From assembly GCF_004027225.2 (NCBI RefSeq), contig NC_044277.2, forward strand, positions 87,680,283 through 87,744,282: 64,000 bases of DNA, written 5' to 3'. Below the pieces are notes generated by a model that saw only the letters and a list, made by a program, of their open reading frames with translations, was not told the origin of the DNA and did no database searches. Source of the DNA: Strigops habroptila. Its lineage: Eukaryota > Chordata > Aves > Psittaciformes > Psittacidae. The position numbers and the translations under genes were made by a program. Position 1 is the stretch's first letter, and every line of letters starts with the position of its first letter. This document shows, piece by piece, positions 32,921 to 44,400 of this stretch.

Positions 32921-35900
32921 CTTCTGAGTTTTCCTGTAGAAGCCTAGAAAGATCATTATATAGATAATTTAATAGTAAAAGGAGTTGGTTTTAGTGGTTG
33001 GCTCAAGGTTTTTGAATATGTGAAAGCAAATATGAGTGTATTATAAGACTCATGATAAAACTCCTCGATTTGGAAATGAGATGAAGAGCAACATTGATGG
33101 TACAGGGGCATCAGCTGCCCTGTGGTTGCAGGGAAACCCTTCCTGTTGGACTGCTGGACAGATTTTGCACCAGGCAAGATGTTACACTGATAAGAAGTGC
33201 ATAGGTACCAGTGACTGCTATTTCAGTTCTAGACCTGTTCGTTAAAGATACCTTGAGCATATAATTGGTAAACTACAGACCTTTCAAAAAAGTAAACCCA
33301 CTATTAATATGAGCTTTATGTTATAAGAGAACACACACAAGCGGTAACCTTTTGAGGCAAGATTATTTGGTTTGGACATACCTACAATTAGGAAAAAAAA
33401 AAAAAGTGCAAACAGCTGTTTCAAGGTTTTGTTTTGAATAAAAGTATCCAGTCCTAGGTCAGGGTGTTTTTATGCCAAGTTCTGGTTCAAGGCCTGAGGG
33501 AGATCTTACAACTGACTTAAAAAGTCCTGAAATGACTCAGAAAGCAAATGCCAGCACAAACTGTAATGGTACCCAAGGACATCGCTGCCCCCTGGTTACC
33601 ACCTTTGCTGAGTTATGGTCCTGCAGTGAGACTGCTTTGACTGGCCCTCGTACACATGTGCTGTGTTTTGGGGGCAATGCTGTGTTTTGTGTGATTTTTG
33701 GATCTTGCAAGAATTTACTTGTTTGGGGGCAGCTAGGGTGGTAGGTCAAGTGAGTGGACAACTGGGAACCTACCTACTTGAGAGACAGATCCTGATACTT
33801 GTGTTGTTGGGACCTGGATTATAACTATTTATGTTGGAAAATTTGGATCATGTTGATGCTCGCTATTACTAGTAGGAGTACCTTTTAATTATGTTGTCAA
33901 CAATTAACTAGAAGGACATGGGGTAAAAGAAAAAGAAATTTCTCAGATAATTCTTGCAAAATAAATTTGTTTAACTGTGTATGTGCCTCCTTCCATGTTA
34001 TTGTTTACAAACAATTAAATATATTGGCAGGGATGTTGGTGAAGGGGTCAAAACTTGTATGAATATGAGATAATAAAAAGGGAATTTAGAATTTGAAAGT
34101 GTTTGTATTGGAAAACTATTAGACCAAAACAGGGGAAAGAAACATCCCTATCCAGAAGCCTACAGAAATGTCAATATTGTGGATGCTAAGCATAAGAGTG
34201 AAAGATTTTAGTAGGGTTGTATGTGTGAATGAAAAGAAGCTGCAGATTTAGTGTCCTCTGAACAAGCCAGTAGGTTAGACAATGAACTGCTGCTGTGAAC
34301 TGCATGTCTGCAGCTGGCAGTCCCTGGAAATTAATTGTAGAAAACAGTGGAGTGGATTATTCCAACCCAACAGATCTGGGATGTTCACAAACTGCTCATT
34401 GATAAGTGGCAAGTGGAGACTGGCAAAAGAAATAACATCTTTTGGCTGGTTAAATCCTTGTAGGGTTAGTAACTGAGAACAGCAATGCTTGTTCAAACTA
34501 AATAAAGAGCATTAGTTCAAGAGATTTCTTTTGTTTCGTAAGTTGAAATTCAGAAAGACGCATTTCATAGCAACTTTCAAGGAAAAGAGTGTGACATGAA
34601 TCACCCTCATCCTCCCTGGTACACCTGAAATGTATCTGCAACCAAGCACACATCATTCCTCTCTACTCTCTGGGCCATTTGATTTCCAAGAGGCAGGATT
34701 TGCTTCTTCCATACTCTTCTTTTTGGTGCTTCTGACAATTTATCTCAGACCTTAAGTTTTATTGCGACCATTTATTACTTCTGTGTGTTAGAACATAGAC
34801 GATACAAGTTTGGTTTGCAGTTTTGGGGATGCAAAAGGCACTTTGGAGAACTCGGCAGAGCCCTCCACTATATTCAGGGGAGTAGGACTTTGCGTATGGA
34901 TAAACCCTCTGTGAAGCAGGTGTATTAGCTTGAGGAAATACTTGTCAAGAGCAAGGAGGAAATGCCAATAGCTGAGCCTAGATTGTTTCACTTGAAATAC
35001 CTTGGGCTGCTGAGGTGCTGCTGAATCCAGAGTCCAGGAGAAACATTTGCGTGTGGTAACCTGCGCTGTGGCAGGAAGTGCTGGGAGTTTTGGGATCCCC
35101 AATCCCAGTGCAGGTACAACCAGAGGATCTTGACCACGGTCCCCAGCTGCAGAAAAAATACATCTAACTTAGTCCAAAACCATACTCAAAAGAAATGAAA
35201 ATTTCCTGACAACTGGAAATCCTGTTTTTCCGCCAGCTCTATACCTGGCTCCAATTTCATCTCTTAATGGAAACAACCTGCAAGATCCTAATTACTGGCT
35301 GACAGCTTGGGACAGAAGAGGTAATGGCACTGTTAAATGCAGGAAGCAGATTTCATCAGTGCTTTGTCAACTGTCCTGCCTCCTCATTCATGTGCGGCAA
35401 TGACTCAGCCATGGATCCCTGGTCCAGTCCCAGGTCCTTGCCTCAGACTGGATCACTCTGCAGTATGGATGTGATCTGGATCAGCTGTGAACAGAAGACA
35501 TGGGATTTAATGGTACCTTGGTGCTTTTATGTTGGCTTTATGTTACCTGTGGAAGGCACAGACTGACAGATGGCTTGGCCTAGAGCCTGCCATTACAAAG
35601 TCAAATAGGTAGCAAAGAGTGGAGCAAGCTTAAACCACCAAAGGAAATTTTTGCCATATCTTGGTTCTTTATCACATTTTTTTGATTTGGTAGTAGTAGT
35701 TTTAAAGCTGGATTCACCATTCCAGCAAACCACGACATCAGCATTAATACTGATTTTCAACCCCTTTCCCTGTTTTATTAGCCAGATCATTTTGCAGATT
35801 TGACCTGGAGCTTGGCTCCACAGACACTTCAGTCAGCACAACGAGGGGCCAACAACAGCCACTGGGGATGAGGAGATGTCTAGAATGGCATCCTGGAAGC

Positions 35901-36083
35901 AGAAAGGCAGACAGCAACCTCTAGACTGTCTCTGCCACCAAAGGATGTATGTAGGATGTGGTACTGCCCTCTCAGAGCTAGGATCTCTTACCCTGGCTCT
36001 CCAGGTGGCCTCAGAGGTCCTTCTTCTGGTGTTGGCTGTTATTCCCTTCAAAGAATGGCTTATCTTCCCTTCTTCTTCTGGGT
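32921..36083. other. BMP6: Intron segment, nothing recognised
   Basis: Contains an A13 run at 33393-33405. No exon, RNA gene or recent mobile element was recognised. Confidence 0.5.
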
Positions 36084-36172
36084 TGTTTTTTTTTTTTTTT
36101 CTTGTTCATGGTTTTTTTTGTGGGTTTGGTTGGGTTTTTTTCCTTTTTCTTTTTTCTTTCCTTTGGGTCCTT
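36084..36172 (+). repeat. T/G-rich low-complexity tract
   Basis: T15 at 36086-36100, then GGT8GTGGGTTTGGTTGGG, T7 and CT-rich sequence. It is paired in composition with an A/C tract about 400 bp downstream. Confidence 0.75.
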
Positions 36173-36560
36173 CAAAACAGTTGTGCATGTTTTATTTCTT
36201 GCTGAAATTCCTGTCAGTTTGTAATTAGAAACACAATTTACATTATCTGTTTTGAAGCCCAGCTAATGGGTCCTCTCTTCTTCTATTGAATCTGAAGAAG
36301 TTAACATAAATGATTTAGTAGTACGATGTAGAACCTTTAAGTTTATGGGGTTCATAAACAGTAACCCCAAGTGTTCTTTATTAAATCTGTGCCCCAGAAA
36401 ATGTCATTTTAAGATTAAATGTAGATAGACCTAATATAGATCTTACACATACAAATGTGTATAAATGCATGTGTATGTAAAAAAGGAATTAGATGCAGCT
36501 GTACAGAGGACAGAGCGTTGCTTTTTTTTGTTGAAAGGGACACTACAGTATTGATACATT
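36173..36560. other. BMP6: Spacer between complementary low-complexity tracts
   Basis: Ordinary AT-rich sequence, including alternating ACAT/TGTA at about 36444-36478. No gene was recognised. Confidence 0.5.
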
Positions 36561-36640
36561 AAAAAAAAAAGGAAAAAAACCAACCAAACCAAAACAAAAA
36601 ACCCCAACCCAAACCCAACACCATCCCCCCACCCCTCCCA
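36561..36640 (-). repeat. A/C-rich low-complexity tract
   Basis: A10GGA7 followed by CCAACCAAACC, CCCCAACCCAAACCC and C-rich sequence. On the minus strand it is T/G-rich like the tract at 36084-36172. Confidence 0.75.
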
Positions 36641-39181
36641 ACCTCTGTGGTGTGAAGACTCTGGGCTTTGCTCACATCTCACCTCCAGGTCTGGGTGAGA
36701 AGAGGCTTAGAGATTTGTTGTCTCTTAACTTCTTTTAAGAGGGTTTCCTTTAAAAATCTGTTTATGGTTGGGGAGGACATGCCTGAAAAAACATTTGCAC
36801 ATAAAACAGCTGTTAAGTGAATCTCCACACACTGAGATCAAGAGAACGTGAAGAAATATGTACTTCCAAGGACCTCTCTGCCAACTTGGAGCCTCTTTCA
36901 GAAAATAAATACAATCTCCCTATGAGTCTGTGGTAACTTAGTTACTGAAAAATAAATTGAGCTACTTAGACCCTTGAACCTTCTTCCCTCCCCCTCCCCC
37001 TTCCGGCAAAGTCTGAAGCAAATGCATAAAATTGTGTTGGAATGATATGCAGTGAAGCCAAATAGATTGCTTTTAATGTTCCTTTGGTATGTTGTCAGCT
37101 AGTCAAGTGCAGGCAGCGACGGAGTTCGTCTGTGTGTGAACTAACCACTTCCAGTAGTGCTGCTGCTGGCCTTCCAGTAGTAAATTTAAATGTCACAAAC
37201 CCCTGTTTAAACCTACCCTTGATGCCACTCGCCAAAAAGAGCATCACTTGTGAAGGGCTGTCGGAGTTGCAGTACAGTGTTATTAAGGACTTTTCCTTAT
37301 TTAAAGTTTCATTCCTCTTTCCTTGTTTTCCATGGCCCTGAAAGCAGAGGGCTTGCTGTGATAGCACAACTCAGTTTTCCTCCGGTTTTGTTTGTTGTGC
37401 TTTGGGGTGCCATTCAGAGCCAGTGTGCATCTAGTTGGGGTAGCTGCAAAGTCCCAGTCCTCCGCTGCAACATTGTGGCCCTTTAAAACCCTCAGTGGCC
37501 ACAGCCAGAGGCGGTTGGTGGTGCGCTACAGATGTTTTTACAGTTCATTTCCAAACAGCTGCTTTTCCCTTTTTTCGTCTGTTTTTCCTTTATTTATCAA
37601 GTCCCTGAGGAAGGCTGATGGCTCACAACACTGGCAAGGGCTCCCTCGCTCAAAGTCCTCGCATGGGGTCCTGGGGCAGATCCCCGGGTGGCACCTGCTA
37701 CTGCATAGGGGGGCTCACTTCAGCGGGTTGCAGTAAGCCAGCATACCTACAGCTTTTCCTAAAATGACCCAGGAAAAAGATAGAAAAGCACTTGAAATGA
37801 GTGTTTGTTGCACCAGGGGCCTTCTGTGGCACCTGAAGCCATGTTCTGCCTTGAAGGCACACTGTTCAAATAGGTTTTGCCCCACTTCTGGTGCTTAAAT
37901 GAACTCCGCAGATTAAAATATCAAGGCACATCCCCTATCTGTTATCCCAGAGGAGAGTGCACACTCGCTCGCCTGCTGCTGCTGTCAACCCCTGGTTTTC
38001 CCTGATGTGCTGAGATTTGTCCTATACCAATAGAGAATGTTTTGATCACAGGTAATGGGAAGCAGGAAGACTGAAAACAAGCCAGAGCGCCCTAGCTGGC
38101 CAGCTGACAAAAATCCCCAGGCATTTGAGACTCATTCGTTGGCTCATGAGCTGGATTTTTTTTCCCATTCATATTCCCTTTCAAGCAGACAGATTTCTGT
38201 GGATTGTTTAAGGGGGGAGAGTCGAAAGATGAATCCTTTCTCCACCAGCTCTCTAACAAAGTTTTTTGTTTCTTAACTTGTTCCCAAAACCATGAATATG
38301 CTCCATTTGCTTCTTTTTCTTTTACATTTTCTTAAGGGCAGTTCCTTGCTTTGAAGGGCAAGTGAGTGCTGCAGGGGGACTCTGAGGTTGTTGCAGCCCT
38401 GTTTGGTTCTGTTGTATGAGGCAAATAAACCCAGCACTGCCTTTTTTTCTAAATGAGGTTTTGAGTTTTGTAACAGCAGGTTTTGCATACCACTTGGACC
38501 AGAAGATGCTGGTTGAGAATTAGTTGAGGGTCAGGTCCAGCTTTGTTAACTCTGAGAGCCTGTCAACTCTTTAGTCATCGTGTTGTCAAGTCTGGTCTGG
38601 GCAGATAATCACTTGTGACAACTTTGCCACACTGAGAAATAAGGTTAATTTTTTCAGTGTGGCAGCTGGAAGGTTGGATGCAAAACCAAAGGGTTTGCTG
38701 GATAAAGAAATGAGTGATAAAATGATTTTGCATTTGTGCTATTCTTTTGAAGAAGGGCTCAACTGGTTGCCCTTCAAGCTAAGTTAAATTAACTGTGTGG
38801 TCTTGCAAAACAGAGTGCAAGACACTGCAATTCTCTTTTAATAAATGGCCACCATGCTCTGGCTTCTTGCAGAGTGTGTGGAGTTGGGGCAGCACTGGTA
38901 TGGGAGGAAAAAGCACCAAGAGATCAAATTTGAATAGAATACATTTGAATAGAATACATTATGCAAGCTGGCAGGGAGCTCTGAGACCTGGAAAGGAGTG
39001 ACAGGGAGCCTGAAGGCTGGGCTTCATCTTTAACTTATTTCTGGAGATCCTCAGCAGAGGCTGCGGTGGAGGTTGCTTGCGGCAGAGGAGCAGCAGGGCT
39101 GAAGGACAGCACCCCTGCTGGAGGTCCTGCCTGTCCAGGGGTAGGGGAGAAATGGGTAGAGTTGTGTTGAGTTGCTATCCA
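36641..39181. other. BMP6: Intron segment, nothing recognised
   Basis: Ordinary intronic sequence apart from a 15-bp tandem duplication at 38928-38957. No exon was recognised. Confidence 0.5.
38928..38957 (+). repeat. 15-bp tandem duplication
   Basis: ATTTGAATAGAATAC occurs twice head-to-tail without mismatch at 38928-38942 and 38943-38957. Confidence 0.9.
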
Positions 39182-39184
39182 GTG

Positions 39185-39215
<31 letters not shown>
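39182..39215 (+). repeat. (GT)n microsatellite
   Basis: About 17 GT units interrupted once by GC (near 39190). Likely length-polymorphic. Confidence 0.95.
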
Positions 39216-41343
39216 ATGCGCTTGGGCAGCAGGGAAGCCAAAGGCTTGCAGGGATCCCTGCTAGGACGGTCAAGGCAGAAACATGGTGGCACCCACTCTC
39301 TGGTCTGGGGTCAGAGTGCCCATGAAAGTGAAGGATGTGTAGGTAATCCCTGCGGAGACATCCCCATCCCCTTCCTCCATGGAGGAGTGCGTGTTACCCA
39401 GATTCCTCACATGCTAGGATCGGAAATAGAATGTTCCCTCTCCCACTTGTTGAATAGCCTACCGCTTTGCAGGTGGTTGGGGATTCCCAGGTTGTACAGT
39501 GGATGCTGGTAAATTCTCATTTGAAACATCTTTCAGCTTAGCTCTTGAAAGTGAAGTGCATAAGCAGACCATAATAACCATAGATGGGTCTAGTCGGGGC
39601 TGAGAGGATTGAAATATCAACACTTTTCCGGTAAAGAAATAAAATCAGTGCTGGCCATTTCAGATGTCCTGAAAATGGAGGATTGCTTCTGCATCTTGCT
39701 TTTTGTTGGCGTTTGAGATGCATCACTTTGGTTAGGGTTCCCCTTTCTGCATCACTGTCAGTGCTCTGCATCTCCCATGCCGTATTAAGTGGGTTCATGC
39801 TGAACATGCCAGAATTGCAAGGTGTCGTGGAAAATAAAATGCAATTTCTGTGCCCACTGAGTCAGGAGGGCCCCACACAGGGATGGTACTTGCTAGTTAA
39901 ACTCGCTTCCATACTTTGGGTATTTGGCAGTAGCTTTGAACTCCTTCTGTTTCTCTTCTATTGTCAGGCAAAAGCTACAGCAGTTGGTTTGTTTCAGAGC
40001 TTATCTGCTGTTGAAGTAAACCCTTCAGAGTTAGCGTGGTGAGAGGCAGTTTGGCAAGGGCACAGAAGTTATGCAGCAAGTTTTTCCTGTAGTTTCTTCA
40101 CTATTACGGCATGCAGTATTAGGAAATGCGCTATGAAAAACATTATGAGGCTAGAAAGGTGTCTTTGGCTTTTATATTTGTAAGATGTTCTTTAGGAGAA
40201 AACCACTTGCTAAGGTTTATTAAGCAGTAGGAGTTGGGATTTTTTTTTTACATCCTAAAGTGAGACACCTTTATTCCTAATAAATAAGAGGTCTGATTTT
40301 TTTTTTTTTTTCAATTCATGTAGACCTCCCAGTCCTGCCCAGATGCTAGCTTAGAGATGGAGCTCCTCTTTCTCTTTAAAACCTACTTGCTTCTGATTTA
40401 GGTTTGAACTCCACAAAAGCTTAAGCTGATGCTTAAACCTACTTACTCAGAGGAGACTCCTTAAAGTTCAGGTGGAATTTATACAACTTGAAAAAAATCA
40501 TGTACATGAATACTATTTTGGAAGACTGAGGCATTCACTGACTGACGAAGCAAAAATTTGCATTTAGGTTCAACTGAATGAGAGCACCGCTTTGTTCTGT
40601 TTAGGTTGAGAAGAATAACCATGCATCTTCCTTTCTGCAACCTCTCCTCTTACAATGTTGTTACTGATTGACTTCAGTGGAGGATCTGCACTAAGAAAGT
40701 TTGTCGCCCATGATCGTTGCATTTCAGTGACTATTAAAAGAATACTGTACGTAAATTCATCCTTAAAGAAGATGATGGGAAAGCAATTAATTTCACTTCT
40801 GTTTAGGATTATTTTTGGCCAAAGATTTTTACCAAAAAGGGCTTAGTTTCAGAATACTAAATGCGAAAATCTGTACTGCATGACTTCAGTTATTAACAAC
40901 AGAAAAACTGTCCCATATGTTTTACTGGCAGAGAAAACATATTTTTACATAATAGAATTAGAGCAGAAAATATTGTTCCCTCTTGGAAACATTATAGTAT
41001 ATTAAGTATGAACTTGGAAGCTACATTTCCCAACAGTTTGATTCCAAAAGCTTATTAAAGTTTGATGTATGCTCTAGTGTCTTTCATTTATTTTGTTTGT
41101 ATGTGTCCTAATTAGCAAGGAAAACGTCAGTTGACAGCTGTAAAATTATGAATGTGTGTCTTGCCACTCCTGAGCCTTCAAACAATTCTTAGGTAATAGC
41201 TTTGCTTTTATGGTGCGTACAAGTGGAAGTGCAGCTTTCTTAACTCAAGTATGTGAAGCAAATGCAGACACAAATGACCTTTTACCCCTTAAAAACTACT
41301 CCATACCAGGGCAATCACTGACATTTCTGAACATACTGTTTTA
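39216..41343. other. BMP6: Intron segment, nothing recognised
   Basis: Contains T runs near 40242-40250 and 40297-40311. No exon or recent repeat was recognised. Confidence 0.5.
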
Positions 41344-41456
41344 TTTGTGTTATGGTGACATCTGGAAGCCTTGATCCAAATTGGCCCTCTCCTATTGTGC
41401 AAGGCACTCTACGTAAGAATCAATCCATGCCTAGGAGAGTTTAGAGTCTAATTAAA
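41344..41456 (+). repeat. Degenerate ancient dispersed repeat (family unassigned)
   Basis: TTGATCCAAATTGGCCCTCT, CCTATTGTGCAAGGCACTCT and CCTAGGAGAGTTTAGAGTCT resemble a dispersed reptile/bird sequence of the form 'gggcccattgtgctaggcgctgtac ... ccctgccccaaagagcttacaatctaa'. Identified by eye. Confidence 0.42.
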
Positions 41457-44400
41457 ACTAGATGCAATAAGTAGCTTTACCTAAAAGCCAAAAGGGAATG
41501 GGAAGAGGGAGGTAAAGCATGATGTTGTTTGTTGTTTCCAGGTTCACATTTAAAAGAAAAACCAAATTCATACCAGAAGTGTGAAAGCAGTGTTTTAAGC
41601 TATGAGACTCATTGTTTTGCTGGGACACTTTGTATTCTTTCACAGCTGGATTTACACAGCTGTGTTCAGATGAAGGTTACAATGGTAGAAAGATCTCCTG
41701 GTGAGAGCCTGGACAAGTGCAAAGTTAATGGAGAGACCTCTGCTGGAGTCTTGGACCTGCATACTGCAGCCTCAACTGTCATCAGCTCAGTCTGCAAAGA
41801 CACAGGCAGAGCACTAATAAAAGTCTATGCACTAATAACACTCCCACTGGGCATCCTTGACCAGGCATTTAATATATGCCTTGACCTGTTGATGATTCCA
41901 GGTTGCTACTGGTCCTCCCTCTGCTTTTGATTAAAAGCAAGCTGCAACTCATGCCACTGGCTAGAATGAGCCTTGCTGGAAAAATGAAGACACTGCATTG
42001 TAAAGCTGGAGGTTTGGACCACTGCCTGGTCCTCCTTAGCAGTCCTGCAAGGCCCATTTGGGATGGGCAGCAGTAATACATACTTCACCATGCTGTTCCA
42101 CTGGTGTCATCTCTCTTCCACCTGGGGAGATGGTAGCTGCTTCCCTGTTGTCTATTAAAGAGCCTTTCTGCAGGGGTTGTCAGGAAGGACTCCATCTGAG
42201 ATGGCTTCCAGATGCTGACATTTCTTCTAGAACCTGGACTGAGAACAACCACTTCCCTTTCCCTCACTGTCTCCGTTGTAAATGGCTACAGACATTTCAA
42301 CAGGAGTTTATTCGTTCAGGCCACGCTTCAGCACAGCAGTGCCAGTAAGGAGAAATCTGTGGAAACTGCTGGAAACCTCACCATTTCAGCAGCACACCTG
42401 TGTCATAATGAACTCACTGTTGTTAAGAGAAGGAAGAAATTTCTTGCAACTCTGGACATATGAACTACATCTTATATTCAGTCTTGGCTTCTTAAAAACC
42501 CCACTTTTTAACATAGGATATTAGCGGAGACAGGGAGGAAAGAACTCTCTTCTTCAGAGACATGCCTACAGGCAGTAACTGGAGATCAGAAAAATATTTA
42601 AAGACTCGTGTAAGCACATTTTAACAATACTGAAAGAAACCAAAGGCAAAAATCGTGGTGTTCCTTTTGTGACTGCTTTTTTTTTTTTTTTTTTTCTGGT
42701 GTGTTAGGTGTGGGTTTTTTTATCATCTCAACTGTCTGGTCAGAGAGCTTTTTATACACGCATTCATTAGGCAGAGCAAGTTGGAGTATAGCTTTTTTAG
42801 TCTCTGTGTTGTATTGTGTGTGTCATGTTCACATGTGCTTATGTGAACGTTGAAGTCAGAATCTTGACTTGGAGCACGAGTAAGTTAGGATTTGATTTAA
42901 GATATTTGACATGGAACATGAACAGATGAGGACTAATGAATGCCCTGTCAGCTGGGATCAGAGGGACCTCCTTGAAAAGGCTTCAGGCGCTCTTAAAAAT
43001 CCCACCCATAAATAATACTGCAAAATGCCTCTTTCTTCTGTAACGGAAATCTAGAAGGCATCACGATTTGTCACAAAGCTGTGTCAGTCCCAGGCTCTCT
43101 GTGACTGTGGCAAGCTTTCAAGCAGATGGGTGCTCCTTTGCTTTGTTCTGCTTACCCTAACTCATAAATGAGACTCTGTGCAGAGTGAGATATGAGAGAA
43201 CCTCAGCCTGTGTGGCATGGCTGGGCTCTTGTGACCGTCCTTGGTGGCAGTGGGGCTTGTGAGGGGCACCACTGGTGGAGAGGTGGCCCAGGGGCTTGTA
43301 ACAAAGCCCTTGCTAAGGCTGCCATTGGCACCTTTTGCTGGAGAAGCTTCTGTTCACTTTGTTGGCCTTTGGGTTAGGCCCAATGTTTTGCAGCTGGAAC
43401 TTCATCATGCTGGCACTGAAGAGCAGTGTATTTGTTCTTACCGGCTTTCCCATTACTACCTGTGTTTATGGACTGGTGGCAAGTGCCGTAGCCTTTTAGC
43501 TGCCTCTCTGTGTCCACGCTGTCTTCATAACCAGATATTTCCGCAACAGAAAAGGGGATTAGTCACAGGAGGAAGCAGGTGTGTCATGTATAGGAAAGAG
43601 CATGATTAAACAGTGGTATTTTCTGCTTAGGCTTCTCCAGTGAACTGAAGGAGTCATCCTTGGCACAGCATCTCCTGCGGTTCAGCTGCAAGGGTCAGGG
43701 AAAGGAATACCACCAGGCTAACACCTGGTGATCTACCAGCTGCATTTTGTACAGAAGAATGCTGCCTTTAACTAACCTGCAGGAGGTTTTCTCCTTTATG
43801 CTCATGAGTCTTCAAAGGAGGGAAAAAAAATGACTTCTTCAGTTCGCAGCAAATATAGTTAAGTGGTATTTCTTTTGTCATTCTTTAGCTAAAGACCCTT
43901 TATGTCTTTCCCCATGAAACTGTGGGGTTTGCTTTTTCTGCTGTGTTTTGCTATCCCCACAGTGGGTGGGGATCTGGCCACCGCTGGCTGAGGAAGGTGG
44001 TGTGAAGGGAAGATGAGAAGTTTGGGCTTGCTGCTGTTGGTGAGAAGGTCTGCTCCTCCCACTGCTCTCCTGTACCTGTGCCTGCCATGCCATGTTTGTT
44101 TCCAGCTGTCTTGGTGGGACACCAGCCAAACCTGGGTTTCCAGAGTGGTGCTGTAGTTACTGGGGTCATTCTTCCTTTGCCTTGACCATAGCAGGCTCTT
44201 GTTTTAGAAGCAGTTTTTCTCATAGATCAGACTGCCACCACTTGTGGAGGGAAGGTGTGTACCTTGATTAAGGCTGCGCCTTGGCGTCCTTCTTGCTTGT
44301 CTGCCCATTGTGATATAGGGAAATCTGTGCTTTTCAAACCTAGATTGCAATTGCTATGGAACAGTTTGGTTTTGTTTTCTTAAATCCTTATAAGTTTTAT

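Noticed and set aside
39035..39292. Open frame with a Thr-His repeat
   Set aside because: It is the translation of the GT microsatellite on the minus strand.
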